Below are positions 38,626 through 50,850 of a stretch of DNA of 64,000 bases, piece by piece. A program made the translations under genes and the position numbers. Source of the DNA: Saccopteryx bilineata (Eukaryota > Chordata > Mammalia > Chiroptera > Emballonuridae); the NCBI RefSeq assembly GCF_036850765.1, contig NC_089491.1, forward strand, positions 182,817,520 through 182,881,519. Reading direction: 5' to 3'. The notes beneath the pieces were generated by a model. That model had not been told where the DNA came from and did not search any database. It was given only the letters and a program-made list of their open reading frames with translations. Positions within the stretch are counted from its first letter, which is position 1. Every line of letters begins with the position of its first letter.

Positions 38626-40155
38626 TCCTAAGTCAGGATGATATTGTAAACAGGAAAGACCAAGACCTGGTATAGTCCAAACTGTAGACATTAATCAGAG
38701 GCAGAAGGGTTTCGGAAGCATTTATAAGGAGCCTTAGAAGGGACCAATAAGGAGAGTGTAGTGTCAAAGGCACCAAAAAAAAAAAAAAGTGTCCCAAAAT
38801 TTACTAATAACTGGAAGAAATACTCAACTGAATCCAACGTTTGTACTGCTATTTAGGGCTGAATAGCAAGAGCTCAACAAGTAACCATGACATTTGGCAT
38901 CCTGGAATCAAGCCTTGCTCTGTACAAAACCTAAACTTATTGCAATGTTAAAAATTATTGTACCAACAGTTATACAGCAGCTATAGTGAAAAACAAAAGG
39001 AACAGAGGACCCACTAGAGTGTAATAAAGAGATGAAAAGCTGGAGACAGTAAATAAAGACATTAGGGTGGTAGCTTAGGGAGTAGGCCACATACATACAT
39101 AAAAACATACATGCAGGAAGATGTATGTATGCTGATGGGAATGATCGGGTAGAGAGAGAGAACAGCATGAGTCAGAAGTGAGGGGGAAAATGGGAGGAAC
39201 AAATCCCCTAAGAGGAAATGAGATCCAAACCATGATGGATGGGTGGAATTTTGACAGTAGTGAAAACAATTCTTCCAGAAAGATGATTGCAGATATGGGT
39301 GTGGTTTCTGTTTGTTTCAACTTTTATAAATGACTCCATTTATAAAGATTTAGACAAAAATATTTTATTCATAATAAAGTACTTTTCTACATTTTAGTTT
39401 GTTCAAAATTACCTCACTATTATATACTCATATAAACATAATCAAAATAAGTTGTTTGTTTTAAGATGTTTTGATAGCTACATCAATTATTGTTAGATAG
39501 TCATTTAGGAAAAGAAAAGATGCATTCACTTCTACTTTCCCATTGTTGCCTTTCTTTTTCAAGAATATGGAAAGTACAGCATAGCCTCTAAACTTTTATG
39601 ACATCAAAATTGAAGTTTTTCTAATGGAAACCAGACATTCCTAAATAGCATTTCCCACAACGATGGCTCCATGCCATGCATCATGAAGTAGAGAAGTTCT
39701 TCTAATACAAAGTAATAGCAAATGCTGCCAGAGAAACAAAGTTCCGTGGCTGAGGCAATCATTCTTTGGACCTTTGGACCTTTCTATGTGTTGCATTAAT
39801 GTGGATATCTGCACTGGATTGACTCCAAAACAAAAATCAAGTGTTCAGTGACACAGCTACCATGCAGCTCAGCAGCGAAGAAACAGTGTTGCATTTGGGG
39901 GAGCACAGAAAGAAACAGTAAAGAAATTTTTAAATAAATACGATAACTTTAGACATTTCTCTAAGTATCAAATATTCTCAAGAACTTCCTGCCATCCCTA
40001 AAGCCACAAGTTAGTGACAAATATTTTAATTCCATTTAAAAACCCTAGTCCTTCTATAGTCTTTCACCCTACAAAGGATACACTCTCCCTTCTCCAGTCT
40101 ACCCATTCACATACTCAAAAACTATAGCAGGTCTCACAAAAACCCAATGACACTC
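38626..40155. other. Intronic sequence, nothing recognised
   Basis: No named repeat or exon. Purine-rich around 39100-39250. Confidence 0.35.
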
Positions 40156-40775
40156 TAGGTTCTGCTGATATATTTTCCTTCCAGCTTTGAGATATAATTA
40201 ATATATAATATTATGTAAATTTATGGTGTATAATGGGGTGATTTATATATATATATATAAATGATTACCATAATAAAGTTAAAACATTCATCTCCTCATG
40301 TAATTAATTACCTTTGTACATGTACATGCATGTATGCATGTGATGAGAATATTTAGGATTTACTCTCTTAGTCTCTTTCAAGCGTACAGTACAATATTGT
40401 TACCTATAGTCACTATTCTATATATTAGACATCCAACATTTACTCATAACTGGAAGTTTCTACCCTTTGACCCACATCTCCTGATTTTCCCCCACCCACC
40501 AATCCCTGGCAAACACCAATTCTTTGCTTCTATGAGTTTTGTTTATTGTGATTCCACATATAAGCGAGATCTTATAGTACTTGTCTTTCTGTACTTTATT
40601 CCACTTTAACATAATGCATTAAATGTTCAACCATGTTCTCAAAAAAGAAAGAATTACCTTTTTATGGTTGAATAATATTCCCTTGTATATATTTTATTGC
40701 ATTCAATGGATCTTTATCCATTATGTTATTTCCATGTCTTGGCTATAGTAAATAACACTGCAATAAACTTACAAC
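40156..40775 (-). mobile_element. Ancient L1 3' fragment (antisense)
   Basis: Inverted L1 3' text: 'TTTGAGATATAATTAATATA', 'TTGTTACCTATAGTCACTAT', 'ATGAGTTTTGTTTATTGTGA' and 'CCACATATAAGCGAGATC' passing into 'GGCTATAGTAAATAACACTG'. No open frame. Confidence 0.75.
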
Positions 40776-40939
40776 CTGATACCTGGGATTTACACAAAGG
40801 TTTTAAAGTCATTACAAACAGTGTAATAAAGAGAGAATTACAAAGACCAATATCCCCAAAAATAACAGATGCTTTTTTTTTAAATAACCTCAACAGTTCA
40901 GATCTTTGACAATTCACACCTATAAAAAATATTAGGGTA

Positions 40940-41080
40940 ATTTCTTCATACAGAGAAATCCTTGGAGGCTGGAACCATGTTACTCTCAGCTTTGTGTCCC
41001 AGAAGTCTGCCAAAGCACTGGCATATAGTAGGTACTTAATTTATATGTTTATTAGACGAAGGAACGTATGAAATAATGAA
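40940..41080 (+). repeat. L2-like 3' end relic
   Basis: 'CTTGGAGGCTGGAACCATGT', 'AGCTTTGTGTCCCAGAAG' and 'CTGGCATATAGTAGGTACTT' match the L2 terminal order. Confidence 0.65.
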
Positions 41081-41459
41081 AGCATACATGTCCAGGTACT
41101 ACAATAGGAAGAGGAAGACAACCTGGTAATCTACTATATAATATATTACAAAACAGATTATTCAAATTCCTCACATTTGATTTTTTTATAGAAGTTATCT
41201 CTTCTCCACAAAGGATTTCTTAAGATAGCAGACGACAAATCTATGCAACAGTTAGAGAGAGGGAAGACAGAGGAAAGAGAGAATAATAGGAGGGAGGGGG
41301 AAAAGAGAAAGATCGAAAGGAGGGGAAAGAAAGAATACTATTATCAAATACTGATGAGTCAGCAGGATCGTACCTAACAAGATGCTGGCACAGGAAGAAC
41401 CTGAACACACTTTCTCCCACAGACACACCAAATGTACAACCATATACGAAATATTTTTA

Positions 41460-43124
41460 CTGGGGAAAAAAAAAAACCCTGAAAACTAGCTGAACAGCTT
41501 CCTCCACAACAAGGAGTAAAAGAGTCACATCAAGATGGGTAGGAGAGGCAGAGATGTGATATTGCCTAAAACCCCACCCCCAGGGTGGTAACATACAATA
41601 GAGAGGGATCTCAGGTGTCTTCTACTTCTCTCTGAGTAGGGAAGGATTTGTTACCCCCTGTGGAAAAAGATATTCCTTGAGAATAGAATAGAAAAGAAAG
41701 TTAGTGTAGCTATATTTATGCCAGACAAAATAGAACTTAAGACTATAACAAAAGACAAAGAGCAAGACATAACAATAAAGGGGTCAATACAGCAAGAGGA
41801 TATAACATTTGTAACCAACATAGGTATATCAAAATATTAGCATACCTGAATAGAAAAATGTGTCAGTATTACAATAATAATATAGGACTTTAATACCCCA
41901 CACTTACATCAATGGATAGGTCATCCAGTCAGAAAATTAATAAGAAAACGTTGACCTCAAATAAGACATTACATCAGTTAAACTTAATAGTTATATACAT
42001 TTCATCCCAAAGTAGCAGAATACATTATTCTCAAGAACACAAAATTCAACATCCATTTATAAAAACTCTCAACAAAGTTAGTTTAGAGGAAATATACCTC
42101 ACATAATAATAGCCATATATGACAAGCACAAAGCTAATATACTTAAAGTTGAAAAGTTGAACTCTTTTCCTCTAAAATCAGGAACAAGACAAGGATGTCA
42201 CTCTTGCCACTTTTATTCAACATAGTTCTGGAAGTCCTAGCCAGAACTATTAGGCAGAAAGGAAATAAAAGACATCTAAGTCATAAAGGAAGAAGTAAAA
42301 CTATTTCTGTTTGCAAAAGACATGATAATATATATAGAAAACCCTAAAGACTCCACCAAAAAAAAATTAGAATAAAAGAATTATACCAAAGTTTCAAGAT
42401 ACAAAATCAAGAAATAAAAATCAATTGTGATGCCATAAACTAATAATAAACTATCAGAAACAGAAATAAGACAACAATTCTTAGTTTCATCAAAAAGAAT
42501 AAAATATCTAGGAATAAATCTAACCAAGGAAATGAATGACCTGTACACTAAAAACTATAAGACACTAATAAAGAACTCGAAGACACAAGTAAATGGAAAG
42601 ATAATTCCATACTCATGGACTCAAAAAATTAATATTGTTAAAATGTCCATACTACCCAAAGTGATGTACAGATTCAACACAATCTTTATCAAAATTTCAT
42701 AGTATTTTTCACAGAAATAGAAAACACAATCCTAAAATTTTTATGGAACCACAAAATATACTGAACAGCCGTAGAATTCTAAGAAAGACAAACAAAACTG
42801 GAAGTATCATGCACCCTAATTTCCAACTATACTACAAAGTTATAGTAATCAAAACAGTATGGTATTAGCAGAAAAACAGATATATAGGTCAATGAAACAG
42901 AAGGAATAAACCCACACATATATGGTAAGTTAATATATGGAAAAGGAGACAAGAATATGCAATGGAGACAAAACAGTCTCTTCAATTGATTGCATCGGAA
43001 AACTGGACAGCCACACACAAAAGAATGAAACTAAACTACTTACATCATACAATTAACTGAAAAATGGATTAAATGCTTGAATAGAATACCTGAAACCATA
43101 AGGAGGTAAGAAGAAACCATAGGT
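41460..43124 (+). mobile_element. Ancient L1, 5' portion (plus strand)
   Basis: Decayed ORF2 text: 'GATAGGTCATCCAGTCAGAA', 'TTCATCCCAAAGTAGCAGAA' from the endonuclease region, then a jump to reverse-transcriptase text 'AGGAACAAGACAAGGATGTC' and 'AGTTCTGGAAGTCCTAGCC', which implies an internal deletion near 42060. The copy continues at 45981 after the younger L1 insertion. All frames are closed. Confidence 0.85.
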
Positions 43125-43133
43125 GGTAAGCTT

Positions 43134-45971
43134 TTTTTTTTTTTTTTTTTTAGTGAAAAAAATTTTTTTATTAAATTTAATACAGTGGCATTGATAAATC
43201 AGGGTACATATGTTGAGAGACAATATCTCTAGATTATTTTGACATTTGATTGTGCTGTATACCCCTCCCGCAAAGTTAAATTGTCTTCTGTCACCTTCTA
43301 TCTGGTTTTCTTTGTGCCCCTCCCCTCCCCTAACCCCTCTCTCCTTCTTCACCCCATCCCCCCTCCCCCAACCCCCCGCCCCTGTTGCCATCACATTCTT
43401 GTTCATGTCTCTGAGTCTCATTTTTATGTCCCTTCTATGTATGGATTCATCTTAGTTTTTTTTCTGATTTACTTATTTCACTCTGTATAATGTTGTCAAG
43501 GTCCATCCATGTTATTGTAAATGATCCGATGTCATCATTTCTTATGGCTGAGTAGTACTCCATAGTATATATGTACCAATGTTTTTTAATCCACTCGTCC
43601 TCTGACGGACACTTGGGCTGTTTCCAGATCTTCGCTATTGTGAACAATGCTGCCACAAACATGAGGGTGCATTTCTCCTTTTCGAGCCGTTCTATGGTGT
43701 CCTTGGGGTATATTCCTAAAAGTGGGATAGCTGGGTCAAAAGGCAGTTCGATTTTCAGTTTTTTGAGGAATCTCCATACTGTTTTCCACAGTGGCTGCAC
43801 CAGTCTGCATTCCCACCAGCAGTGCAGGAGGGTTCCCTTTTCTCCACATCCTCGCCAGCACTTATTCTGTGTTGTTTTGTTGATAAGCGCCATTCTGACT
43901 GGTGTGAGGTGATATCTCATTGTGGTTTTAATTTGCATTTCTCTAATTATTAGTGATGTTGAGCATTTTTTCATATGCCTATTGGCCATCTGTATGTCCT
44001 CTTTGGAGAAGTGTCTATTCATCTCTTTTGCCCATTTTTGGATTGGGTTGTTTGTCTTCCTGGTGTTGAGTTTTACAAGTTCTTTATAAATTTTGGTTAT
44101 TAACCCCTTATCAGACGTATTGTCAAATATGTTCTCCCATTGTGTAGTTTGTCTTTTTATTCTGTTCTTGTTGTCCTTAGCTGTGCAAAAACTTTTTAGT
44201 TTATATAGTCCCATTTGTTTATCCTGTCTTTTATTTCACTTCCCCGTGGAGATAAATCAGCAAATATATTGCTCTGAGAGATGTCGGAGAGCTTACTGCC
44301 TATGTTTTCTTCTAAGATGCTTATGGTTTCACGGCCTACATTCAAGTCTTTTATCCATTTTGAGTTTATTTTTGTGAGTGGTGTAAGCTGGTGATCTAGT
44401 TTCATTTTTTTGCAGGTAGCTGTCCAATTTTCCCAACACCATTTGTTAAAGAGGCTGTCTTTACTCCATTGTATGCTCTTACCTCCTTTGTCAAATATCA
44501 GTTGTCCATAGAACTGTGGGTTTATTTCTGGGTTCTCTGTTCTGTTCCATTGATCTATATGCCTGTTCTTATGCCAGTACCAGGCTGTTTTGAGTACAAT
44601 GGCCTTGTAGTATAACTTGATATCAGGAAGTGTGATACCTCCCACTTTATTCTTCTTTTTTAAGATTGCTGAGGCTATTCGTGTCCTTTTTTGGTTCCAT
44701 ATAAATTTTTGGAATATGTGTTCTATATCTTTGAAGTATGTCATTGGTATTTTAATTGGTATTGCATTGAATTTATAAATTGCCTTGGGTAATATAGACA
44801 TTTTAATGATGTTTATTCTTCCTAACCATGAGCACGGTATATGCTTCCACTTGTTTGTATCTTCCTTGATTTCTTTTATCAATGTTTTGTAATTTTCCGA
44901 GTACAAGTCTTTAGTCTCCTTGGTTAAGTTTACTCCTAGGTACTTTATTTTTTTGGTTGTAATTGTGAAGGGGATTGTTTCCTTAATTTCTCTTTCTGAC
45001 TGTTCATTGTTGGTGTATAAAAATGCTTCTGATTTCTGAGTATTGATTTTATATCCTGCCACTTTGCTGAATTTATTTATCAGGTCCAGTAGTTTTTTGA
45101 CTGAGACTTTAGGGTTTTCTATATACAATATCATATCATCTGCAAATAATGATAGTTTTACTCCTTCTTTTCCAACTTGAATGCCTTTTATTTCTTCTTC
45201 TTGTCTGATTCCTGTGTCTAGGACTTCCAGGACTATGTTAATGGACAAATTCCTTGAAACATACAATCTTCCAAAAATCAATCTGGAAAAATCAGAAAAC
45301 CTAAACAGACCGATTACAACAAAGGAGATCGAAACAGTTATCAAAAAACTCCCAACAAAGAAAAGTCCGGGGCCCGATGGCTTCACAACGGAATTCTACC
45401 AAATATTCAAAGAAGAACTAACTCCTATCCTTCTCAAACTATTTCAAAAAATTCAAGAGGAAGGAAGACTTCCAAACTCCTTTTATGAGGCTAGCATAAT
45501 TCTGATTCCAAAACCAGGCAAAGACAACACAAAGAAAGAAAATTATAGGCCAATATCTCTGATGAATATAGATGCTAAAATCCTCAACAAAATATTAGCA
45601 AACCGGATCCAACAATATATGGAAAAAATCATACACCATGATCAAGTGGGATTTATTTTGGGGAGGCAAGGCTGGTACAATATTCGTAAATCAATCAATG
45701 TGATTCATCACATAAACAAAAAGAAGGAGAAAAACCATATGATAATTTCAATAGATGCAGAAAAAGCATTTGATAAAATCCAGCACCCATTCATGATCAA
45801 AACTCTCAGCAAAGTGGGAATACAGGGAACATACCTCAACATGATAAAAGCCATCTATGAGAAACCCACAGCCAACATCATACTCAATGGGGAAAAATTA
45901 AAAGCAATACCCTTAAGATCAGGAACAAGGCAGGGGTGCCCCCTTTCACCACTCTTATTTAACATAGTCCT
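43134..45971 (-). mobile_element. 5'-inverted (twin-primed) L1 insertion, nested in the old L1
   Basis: The 3' part is in minus orientation: a T run (the poly(A) tail) at 43132-43150, a 3'UTR of about 300 bases and ORF2 C-terminal text up to a junction near 45240. From there to 45971 the L1 is inverted and reads on the plus strand. TGGTAAGCTT occurs at 43124-43133 and 45971-45980. The inverted piece ends at ...FNIVL while the minus-strand piece begins at NIVLEVL, so the two halves overlap by only about 14 bases. Removing the insertion and one TSD copy restores continuity of the old L1. This is the product expected from twin priming. Confidence 0.95.
43447..45240 (-). pseudogene. L1 ORF2 C-terminal part, sense segment of the twin-primed copy
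   Basis: Read on the minus strand from [10 protein letters not shown]. It includes the reverse-transcriptase active-site motif LFADDMILY at about 45125-45150, thumb and linker text ([34 protein letters not shown]) and the cysteine-rich C-terminal domain ([18 protein letters not shown]), ending [12 protein letters not shown] single 1-base deletion near 44205, at the KWDYI-KLKSF position, shifts the frame. Otherwise nearly 600 codons are open, so this copy is young. It is truncated at its 5' end by the inversion junction and has no promoter or ORF1. Confidence 0.92.
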
Positions 45972-45972
45972 G
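45241..45972 (+). pseudogene. L1 ORF2 central part, inverted segment
   Basis: An open plus-strand frame of about 244 codons, starting [15 protein letters not shown] and running through the N-terminal part of the reverse transcriptase: [48 protein letters not shown] and [14 protein letters not shown]. It ends at FNIVL where the TSD begins. The upstream endonuclease half of ORF2 is absent (5' truncation). Reads of this segment look like an independent plus-strand gene but are the inverted half of the same insertion. Confidence 0.93.
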
Positions 45973-45980
45973 GTAAGCTT

Positions 45981-47050
45981 CTTGATATCAGCACTGGTAC
46001 TGAATTTTTGGATCTGACTCCAAAAGCAAAGACAACAAAAGCAAATATAAACAAGTGGGACTATAGCAAATTAAAATACTTATGTACAGCAAAGGAAACC
46101 TCAACAAAATAAAAAAGCAACCCACTAAATGGGAGAAAGTATTAGCAAACCCTATATCCAATAAGGAGATAGTATTATACACACACATACACACTCAAAC
46201 AACTCAATAGCAAAGAAACAAAAACAAAATACAAATAAACAATCTGATTTTAAAATGGGCAAAGGGTCTAACTATACGTATTTTTTCCAAAAACTACAGG
46301 CAAATGGCCAACAGGCACATGAAAAAATGTTCAACCTTCCTTATCATCGGGAAAATGCAAATCAAAACCACAAGAAGATATTATCTCACACCTGTCAAAA
46401 CAGCTATTATCAAAAGGACAATAAATAATGTACTAGCAAGAATATGGAGAAAAGGGAACCCTTGTACACCATTGATGGGAATGTAAATTGGTACAGCCGC
46501 TCTGAAAAACAGTATGAGGTTCCTCAAAGAATTAAAAACCATATTATTCAACTATTCCATTCCTGGGTATTTATCTGAAGAAAACACAAATACTAATTAG
46601 AAGATATCTACACACCCCTATGTTCAGTGCAGCATTATTTGCAATAGCCAAGATACGGAAAAAGCCTAAAGTGTCCATTGATGGATGAATAAATAAGGAA
46701 AAATGGTACATATGTACAATTAAATACTACTCAGTCATAAAAAAGGAAATCTTACCACATACGACAATATGGATGGATCTTGAGGGCATCATTCTAAGTG
46801 AAATAAGTCTGAATTCACTATATGTGGAATCTTTTAGATAAATATTCAAAACAAAACATAGAAATAGAGAACATCTTGGTGGCTATCAGAGGGGAAATGA
46901 GTTGAGCAAAATCAGTGATGAGGGTCATTTGTATAGTGAGGGATTATAACTGGACTCACTTTGTACCATACACAAATTTCTAATTATTATGTTGTATGCC
47001 TAAAACTAATCTAGTGTGATATACCAATAAGAAAAATTTTAAAGAAAGAA
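45981..47050 (+). mobile_element. Ancient L1, 3' portion (plus strand)
   Basis: Continues the copy interrupted at 43124: 'CTTGATATCAGCACTGGTAC', 'ATGGGAGAAAGTATTAGCAA', 'GGCCAACAGGCACATGAAAA', 'GGGAACCCTTGTACACCATT', then the ORF2 end and a 3'UTR through 'GTATAGTGAGGGATTATAAC', with the end near 47040. Multiple stops and frameshifts. Confidence 0.88.
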
Positions 47051-47057
47051 TGCTACT

Positions 47058-47447
47058 GCCTGACCAGGCAGTGGTGCAATAAATAGAACGTCAAACTGGA
47101 ATGCAGAAAACCCAGGTTCAAAACCCCAAGGTCGCTGGCTTCTGAGCATGGGCTCATCTGGCTTGAGCACAGGCTTACCGGTTGAGCATGGGGTTGCTGG
47201 CTTGAGTGTGGGATCATAAACATGACCCCATGGTCACTGGCTTGAGCCCAAAGGTTGCTGGCTTGAGCCCAAAGTCACTGGTTTGAGCAAGGGGTCACTC
47301 ACTCTGCTGTGGCCCCTGGTCAAGGCACATATGAGAAAGCAATCAATGAACAACTAAGGAGCTGCAACAAAAGAATGATGCTTGTCATCTCTCTCCCTTC
47401 CTGTGCCAGTCCCTGTTTGTCCTTCTCTCTGTCTCTCTCTCTCTGTC
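47058..47447 (+). mobile_element. Bat tRNA-derived SINE (long form), decayed
   Basis: Head GCCTGACCAGGCAGTGGTGC, many 'GGCTTGAGC' spacer motifs, then a CT-rich tract ending 'CTCTCTGTCACAGAGGAAGG'. The pol III boxes carry several changes (CAATAAATAGAA for box A flank). The A-rich tail has become the microsatellite below. Confidence 0.9.
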
Positions 47448-47578
47448 ACAGAGGAAGGGAGGGAGGGAGGGAGGGAGGGAGGGAGAAAAAGGAAGGAAGG
47501 AAGGAAGGAAGGAAGGAAGGAAGGAAGGAAGGAAGGAAGGAAGGAAGGAAGGAAGGAAGGAAGGAAGGAAGGAAGAAA
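47448..47578. repeat. (GGAG)n-(GGAA)n microsatellite at the SINE tail
   Basis: About six GGGA units, then GAAAAAGGAA, then more than 20 consecutive GGAA units, about 130 bases in all. The open frames through it (Glu-Gly-Arg-Lys on plus, Ser-Phe-Leu-Pro on minus) are compositional. Confidence 0.97.
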
Positions 47579-48589
47579 ACCTAGAATCTATGTTCATAAA
47601 TAAGGCAAAAGGAATCAATTCTTTATTTTAGTTTTCACTTCTTTCTTTTTATAGCAATTAAAGCCTTAAACTTTACCAAAGTTAAGTATAAAGTACACAG
47701 GAAAGTAATGACTCTGGGGTGGAGAGTTAATAAAATTCTGAAATGTAAAATATTAACAGTGGCAGTCAAAAGCACAAACTAAGCTAAGATCTAATTATAT
47801 TATAGTTCTATGAAAGTAAAAAACTTTATGAAATATTTAATATTCTACCAAACTCCATGTTTTTCATTTTCCCAGGGATTCCATAGACTTGCATACAATT
47901 ATTATCTCTTCAGTTAAATACACAGCCCTTGACAAGTGCTTAGGGTCACACTCACATCATTGTTCCTGATCAGATGGGACTCCTTCAAATGCTGGAAGCT
48001 CTTCCCATGCTAATCTCTGTACTTTAGAGAGATTTAGGTTATCAGGTTTCAATCTGCTTGTTTTAATCAGTACTCCTGCACTATTTGCCTACACCTTACA
48101 GGTGAGCCATTTGACAGATGATTTATTTATTTTTATCTTGCCAGCACTGCTAGGACTGAATGAAAGAATAAAGAAATAGGGCTCAGCATGCACCAAACCA
48201 CATCTCATCGCCAACCAAAATGGTAAATACGTGTTCTGTTTTCTATAAAACTCCAGTGACCAAGGTAAGTTTTCAAAGAGAGATGAACTTTTGGATTGCC
48301 TGACCTCTTTTTTTTTGCTTACCTTCAAGCTATTGTTAAAGTGAAGGATATTGTAAATGAAGGATAGAGTTACCTGAGAACACAGTAACATACATAGCAC
48401 CTTATTCCTTTTGTCAGTAAAGATGATTGCAATAATAACTGATTCAATATCACCTTTCTATATTATTCAATACATATAAAGACAGGTAATGTATGTAAGG
48501 AAGCATAATAATAAAAGAGTTGTGAACCACTACCTATTAAACCCAGCACCAATTTAGGAAGCAAAACATTACCCCTCTCTTAAAGCTAT
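47579..48589. other. Intronic sequence, nothing recognised
   Basis: AT-rich. The 103-codon minus-strand frame (48089-48400) has no recognisable domain. Confidence 0.35.
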
Positions 48590-49290
48590 CTATTTGTGCT
48601 CCTTCCCAGCTCTCTTCCTGTTTCTCTTCATCCACAAGTAATTGCTGACTTTCCTATTTAAAAAATAGTTTTACAAGATATCTTTAACCAATGTATCATT
48701 TCAATTGACATGGTTGAGCTTTATAAATGTGTTGTTATATTATGTGTTATCTCCTACAACTTTGTCTTTCTCTCAACATTATATTCCTTAGATATCATTG
48801 CATCCAACTGTAGTTCATTCATTTTCAAAGTTGTATAACCTGTTGTGTAATTTTAGCAAATAATGCTCATCCATTTTTTTATCACTTGTCCTTTGGGTTA
48901 TTTCTAGGTATTTTGCCACTGTAGGTAATACAACTAGAAATATTCTTATACATTTCTCTCAGTTTGTATGTGTTAAGAGTTTCTGAAGGATTTATATATA
49001 AGAAAGGAACTGTTGGTCATTTGGAAAACTAAACTATTTTCTAAAGTGGTGGTTCTAATTTATATTCCCATTAATAGCAGTGGGTGATTTTCCATTAGTT
49101 CCCATACTTGCCAACATCTAATATATATAGAAAGGCTTCTATATTTATGCCATTCTAGCAGGCATCCATTCTTAGTCTTAATTTGCATTTGTCTTTTTTT
49201 TTAATTGAGATATAATTGATATATAACATTATATTAGCCAATGCCTTTAACTTCATGACTTTCATTGATATCTATTCATTTCTCAACAAT
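48590..49290 (-). mobile_element. Very old L1 fragment (antisense)
   Basis: Inverted L1-like text: 'ATCTTTAACCAATGTATCAT', 'GTTATTTCTAGGTATTTTGC', 'AAGTGGTGGTTCTAATTTAT' and 'TCTTAGTCTTAATTTGCATT', then 'TTGAGATATAATTGATATAT'. Highly diverged. Confidence 0.6.
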
Positions 49291-49750
49291 TAATAGATTT
49301 CCACCTAAACACCACTGTCATTCCTTTGTTTCCACGACTGAAGCACCAAGATCATCACATCAAGGTTTCCGGTAACTTAGTGCTGGCAGTATTGAATTTT
49401 GAGTTGTGAATGTGATTATCAGTTTCTGGTCTACTTTATAACATATATATTAGGTTCTTTTAAGGAGCTGCTGGTCACTTTTTCATTATATTTGCAAAAT
49501 ATGTGCCTACATATGTCTCTTTGATATTTTTTTCCCAATAGAGCTTTGTAAATTTTCTAAATAGAATTATTCTAATGCTTCCAAACTTGTTTCCCAAGTT
49601 TTAACTCTTCAATTTTACTTTTTAAAATAATTTTGAATTCTATTTTCCTCCTTTGTAATTTAAAAATATTCTCTAAATTTTATTATCACTTGCTAACTGT
49701 GGCAAAACAAATATTATATATAGTACTCTTACAGTAGAAAAAGACACATA

Positions 49751-50029
49751 AAATGTGATTACAGTATAAAAACCTTGATTTTTTCTTTTCAGAAAGCCAT
49801 TTGGAGAATGCGTATGAACTTGGTCTATGGGAAAAAAATTTTCAGATAAGATAGAAATAAATAGAATGGGATTTAAAGTTGAATTGAAGAAATATGATTA
49901 CAGTGCAAACACCTTGATTTTCTCAAAAGGCCACTTGAAAAAGTACATGTATTTTGGCCTATAAAAATTGATTATTTTTCTTAGATAAGATCCAAATAAA
50001 CAGAATGAGGTTTAAAGTTGAATTGAAGG
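49751..50029. repeat. Tandem duplication of a ~140-base intronic segment
   Basis: Copy A (49751-49890) and copy B (49891-50029) share the starts AATGTGATTACAGTATAAA / AATATGATTACAGTGCAAAC, a middle CCTTGATTTT, and an end block AGATAAGAT..AAATAA..AGAATG followed by TTTAAAGTTGAATTGAAG. They have diverged most in the centre. No repeat family is recognised, so this looks like a local duplication rather than a transposon. Confidence 0.85.
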
Positions 50030-50850
50030 CACCATGCTGAGGAACCCTTTCAGAGCTGTACGCATTAGTCACCTTATGTCTCCTACAGCAAGGAGAGACA
50101 ATTTTAAATTGTTAAACCATGTCAGTTAATGATGATGATTATATAGTCATACATCCTGCTACATATCTTCCATGTTATCATTTCTCAGAATGGCGTCAGT
50201 TTTTTAAAAGATTTTCACTAATAGGCAGCAATTTTTCCTTATTTACTGCACATGATTAAGAGAGCAACACACATTCTATCAAATAAAGTTTAATGACTTT
50301 TACTGCACTTGTCTATGGCTGAGGATAGGGCTTCTAGCCTGCAGCCCTACCAGTGAAACCCTTCCTTTCATTGCAACCTATTGATTTAGCCATCAGGCAT
50401 TAACATTAAAGAACCTGTGTTTTTCTGGTATGGTACTATAGGAATCCAATGTCTTAGTAACCTATTAAATCTATACTGTCCACAGAATAATGCAATCTAA
50501 GAATTCTTGTCCAAACTATGGAATGTAGGAAATACACAGTAGTAGGAAAAAGCAGGTTTTAATTTCACTACCTCAGGAGTCAGTGGGGCTAACCCAAGCA
50601 AGTCACTGAAATTCAGGTTGTTTACTGATGTTCAAAGTTATAAGAATGTGTAAATAATGAAGGCTGGCAATTTGAGCATTTACAAGACTACCTAAGTGCA
50701 CTATACTATTGTGACATTCTTGTGAGTTAATAAGACTGTTGTAATAACCATAACTTGCATGTCTTTTCCCATAAAAACAACTGTAAATCTACTTTTGCCA
50801 ACCCTGTATATTACTTCAGTATACACCTTTTAAAAAAATGACCAACTCTT
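50030..50850. other. Intronic sequence, nothing recognised
   Basis: Mixed-composition sequence without repeats or exon signals that I can name. Confidence 0.35.

Noticed and set aside
45181..46017. 278-codon plus-strand reverse-transcriptase frame as an independent gene
   Set aside because: It is the inverted half of the twin-primed L1, joined to a few codons of the old L1 past the TSD.
47309..47618. Glu-Gly-Arg-Lys and Ser-Phe-Leu-Pro repeat proteins
   Set aside because: Translations of the GGAA microsatellite in different frames.
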